Assembly: GCF_050281185.1 (NCBI RefSeq)
Contig: NZ_JBNNWS010000004.1
Location: 1 to 64,000, forward strand
Direction of reading: 5' to 3'
Length of the DNA stretch: 64,000 nt
Source: Heyndrickxia sp050281185
GTDB lineage: Bacteria > Bacillota > Bacilli > Bacillales > Bacillaceae_C
Shown here in pieces: positions 62,131 to 64,000 of this stretch. Numbering within the stretch: the first letter of the stretch is position 1; every line of letters starts with the position of its first letter. The position numbers and the translations under genes were made by a program. The notes under the pieces are model-generated. The model was not told where the DNA came from. It saw nothing but the letters and a program-made list of their open reading frames with translations, and did not search any database.

Positions 62131-64000
62131 TTACAATAAGTTTTTCACACGAGATACTACATTTTCAACGGTAAATCCGTATTCTTTCAAAATTATTCCA
62201 CCTGGTGCAGATGCGCCGAATCCATTGATTCCTAATATATCCCCTTCATCACCGACATAGCGTTCCCAACCAAATGGAGCTGCCATTTCAATTGCTAGAC
62301 GTTTTTTCACTGATTTTGGAATTACTGACTCTTTATATTCCTTACTTTGTTGTTCAAAGCGATCCCATGATGGCATACTTACAACAGACGCGTGAATTCC
62401 ATCTTGTTCAAGTACCTTTTGGGCTTCAATAGCAAGATTCACTTCAGATCCTGATGCAAGTAATAAAACATCTGCAATTTCACTATTAGCAGGAGAAACA
62501 ACATAGGCACCTTTTGAAACACCATCTTGCGCATTTTCAGCAGTTGTTTTAAGAGTAGGTAATCCCTGTCTTGTTAAAACAAGTGCAGTTGGTTTATCTT
62601 TAGATGTTAAAGCTAGTCTCCATGCCGCAGCTGTTTCATTTCCATCTGCCGGACGAATAACAGAAAGGTTCGGCATTGTTCTTAAAGATGGTAATTGTTC
62701 AATTGGTTCATGTGTTGGACCATCCTCACCAACGGCAATACTGTCATGAGTGAAAACATATGTTACAGGTAAATTCATAAGAGCTGCTAAACGAATTGCA
62801 GGACGCAAGTAATCAGAAAAGACAAAGAACGTACCTCCGTAAACTTGCAAGCCTCCGTGAAGTGCCATTCCATTCATAGCTGCACCCATTGCAAACTCAC
62901 GAACTCCAAACCAAATATTACGTCCTTCATAGTTGTCAGGAGTGAAATCTTTTTCACCTTTAATCATCGTATTATTTGATCCAGCAAGATCCGCAGATCC
63001 GCCAATGAATGTTGGAACTTGCTTAGCAATTGCATTTAACACTTCACCACTTGAAGCTCTGCTTGCCAAGCTTTTCCCTTCTTCATATACAGGAATATCT
63101 TGATCCCAATTTTCTGGAAGTTCCCCTTTGATTGCTCGATCTAATTGTTCAGCTAATTCAGGAAAGGCTTCTTTATATCCTGCAAAAAGCTCTTGCCATT
63201 CTTGTTCTTTTTTAATTCCTGGTTCCACAATTTTTTCATTAAAACGATCATATACTTCAGATGGAACATGGAAATCTTCTTCAAATGTCCATTTATAATA
63301 TTCTTTTGTTAATTTTAATTCATCTGCCCCTAGTGGTGCACCGTGTACAGCAGACTTTCCAGATTTGTTAGGTGATCCATAGCCAATTACAGTTTTTACT
63401 TCAATGATCGTTGGACGTGTAACATCTGATTTTGCTTCTTCAAGTGCTTTAGCAATAGATTCAAAGTCATTTCCATCCTCTACTCGAATGTACTGCCAAC
63501 CGTAAGATTTAAAGCGGCCTTCTACACTTTCAGAGAATGATTTGTCAAGGTCACCGTCTAATGAGATATCATTTGAATCATATAAAACAACAAGTCGACC
63601 TAATTTTAAATGCGCAGCTAGTGATGCAGCCTCGCTTGAAATACCTTCCATAAGGTCTCCATCACCACAAACTGCATATGTATTATGATTGACTATTTCG
63701 TAATTATCTTTATTATAAACACCTGCCATATGACGTTCAGCCATTGCCATACCAACTGCCATAGCAATCCCTTGACCTAATGGACCAGTTGTAGCTTCAA
63801 CACCTTTTGTGTGTCCAAATTCAGGGTGTCCTGGTGTTTTACTGCCCCATTGACGAAATTGTTTTATTTCATCCATACTCAACCCATATCCAGCTAAATG
63901 GAGCAAGCTATAAAGAAGCATAGATCCATGTCCTGCAGATAATACAAAACGATCTCTATTAAACCATTCTGGGTTTTTTGGATTATGATTCATAATTCTA
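62131..64000 (-). CDS. tkt: Transketolase, N-terminus beyond the window
   Basis: The frame stays open to the window edge (two further codons, Arg-Ile, precede the Met at 63993), so about 45 N-terminal residues are missing against the usual 667. Thiamine diphosphate motif GDGDLMEG with Asn about 30 residues later, VHGAPLG, and the pyrimidine-domain THDSIAVGEDGPTHEPIEQL. It moves two-carbon units in the pentose phosphate pathway. The lack of a start here is an edge effect, not a truncation. Confidence 0.96.
   Translation of the reverse strand, partial: RIMNHNPKNPEWFNRDRFVLSAGHGSMLLYSLLHLAGYGLSMDEIKQFRQWGSKTPGHPEFGHTKGVEATTGPLGQGIAMAVGMAMAERHMAGVYNKDNYEIVNHNTYAVCGDGDLMEGISSEAASLAAHLKLGRLVVLYDSNDISLDGDLDKSFSESVEGRFKSYGWQYIRVEDGNDFESIAKALEEAKSDVTRPTIIEVKTVIGYGSPNKSGKSAVHGAPLGADELKLTKEYYKWTFEEDFHVPSEVYDRFNEKIVEPGIKKEQEWQELFAGYKEAFPELAEQLDRAIKGELPENWDQDIPVYEEGKSLASRASSGEVLNAIAKQVPTFIGGSADLAGSNNTMIKGEKDFTPDNYEGRNIWFGVREFAMGAAMNGMALHGGLQVYGGTFFVFSDYLRPAIRLAALMNLPVTYVFTHDSIAVGEDGPTHEPIEQLPSLRTMPNLSVIRPADGNETAAAWRLALTSKDKPTALVLTRQGLPTLKTTAENAQDGVSKGAYVVSPANSEIADVLLLASGSEVNLAIEAQKVLEQDGIHASVVSMPSWDRFEQQSKEYKESVIPKSVKKRLAIEMAAPFGWERYVGDEGDILGINGFGASAPGGIILKEYGFTVENVVSRVKNLL

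Noticed and set aside
62131..64000. Truncated transketolase pseudogene
   Set aside because: The frame is open at the window edge; the missing N-terminus is outside the window.

Overview
The window is a low-GC (A/T-rich) chromosomal segment of an endospore-forming member of the Bacillaceae. The evidence is Bacillus gene content and order: sirA-yneF next to tkt; ccdA-ccdB-ccdC with yneK nearby; an H-type small acid-soluble spore protein; a Spo0E-type phosphatase; YkyA, YndM and CHY zinc-finger proteins; strong GGAGG ribosome binding sites; and many TTG and GTG starts. The species cannot be fixed from the sequence alone. No rRNA, tRNA or CRISPR array was seen.

Layout. 1-270: the 3' end of an IS200/IS605-type element (TnpB tail, right end and presumptive omega RNA). 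390-7,130: accessory and cell-envelope genes (DUF2161 nuclease-like protein, YkyA lipoprotein, polysaccharide deacetylase, CHY zinc finger, FAD oxidoreductase with a half-size MFS protein, glutaminase), followed by two abutting miniature transposable elements. 7,250-13,440: a two-gene helicase-nuclease pair resembling AddA/AddB. 13,550-16,480: a small orphan gene and a folate branch (pabA and a pabB-pabC fusion). 16,640-23,180: scattered small operons (glutamate symporter, beta-lactamase-like hydrolase, TetR plus metallo-hydrolase with a triple operator). 23,280-35,850: a complete arginine biosynthesis cluster on the minus strand (argC-J-B-D-carA-carB-argF, then argG and argH) with ArgR/AhrC-like boxes. 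36,290-45,060: a diguanylate cyclase, sspH, two parallel small-RNA-like units, kynB-kynA, a methyltransferase, an orphan pair of peptide-type ABC permeases and a type II pantothenate kinase. 45,240-49,520: sbcD-sbcC. 49,730-52,920: yneK and the cytochrome c maturation genes ccdC-ccdB-ccdA. 53,330-58,810: a Spo0E-like protein, a heterodimeric ABC exporter of the YheI/YheH (BmrC/BmrD) type with a possible attenuator leader, and rtcB. 58,850-64,000: small membrane proteins, yneF, sirA, an acetyltransferase, a HAD phosphatase and the 3' part of tkt.

The main non-genic theme is two families of short inverted-repeat elements (seven copies) with GGCT-like ends and mostly near-identical 8-bp flanking duplications, often TTTTCAAA or its complement. 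Several sit at the very 3' ends of genes. They appear to have supplied the last codons of pabA and argG, one base of the sbcC stop codon, and the duplicated target that contains the stop codon of the yheH-like gene. A second theme is a pair of tandem, partly similar promoter-to-terminator units (38,533-39,030) that look like paralogous C-rich small RNAs. Other points of interest are the extra AddAB-like pair, the leader ORF with hairpin ahead of the ABC exporter, and the three TAACC-N3-GGTTA operators.
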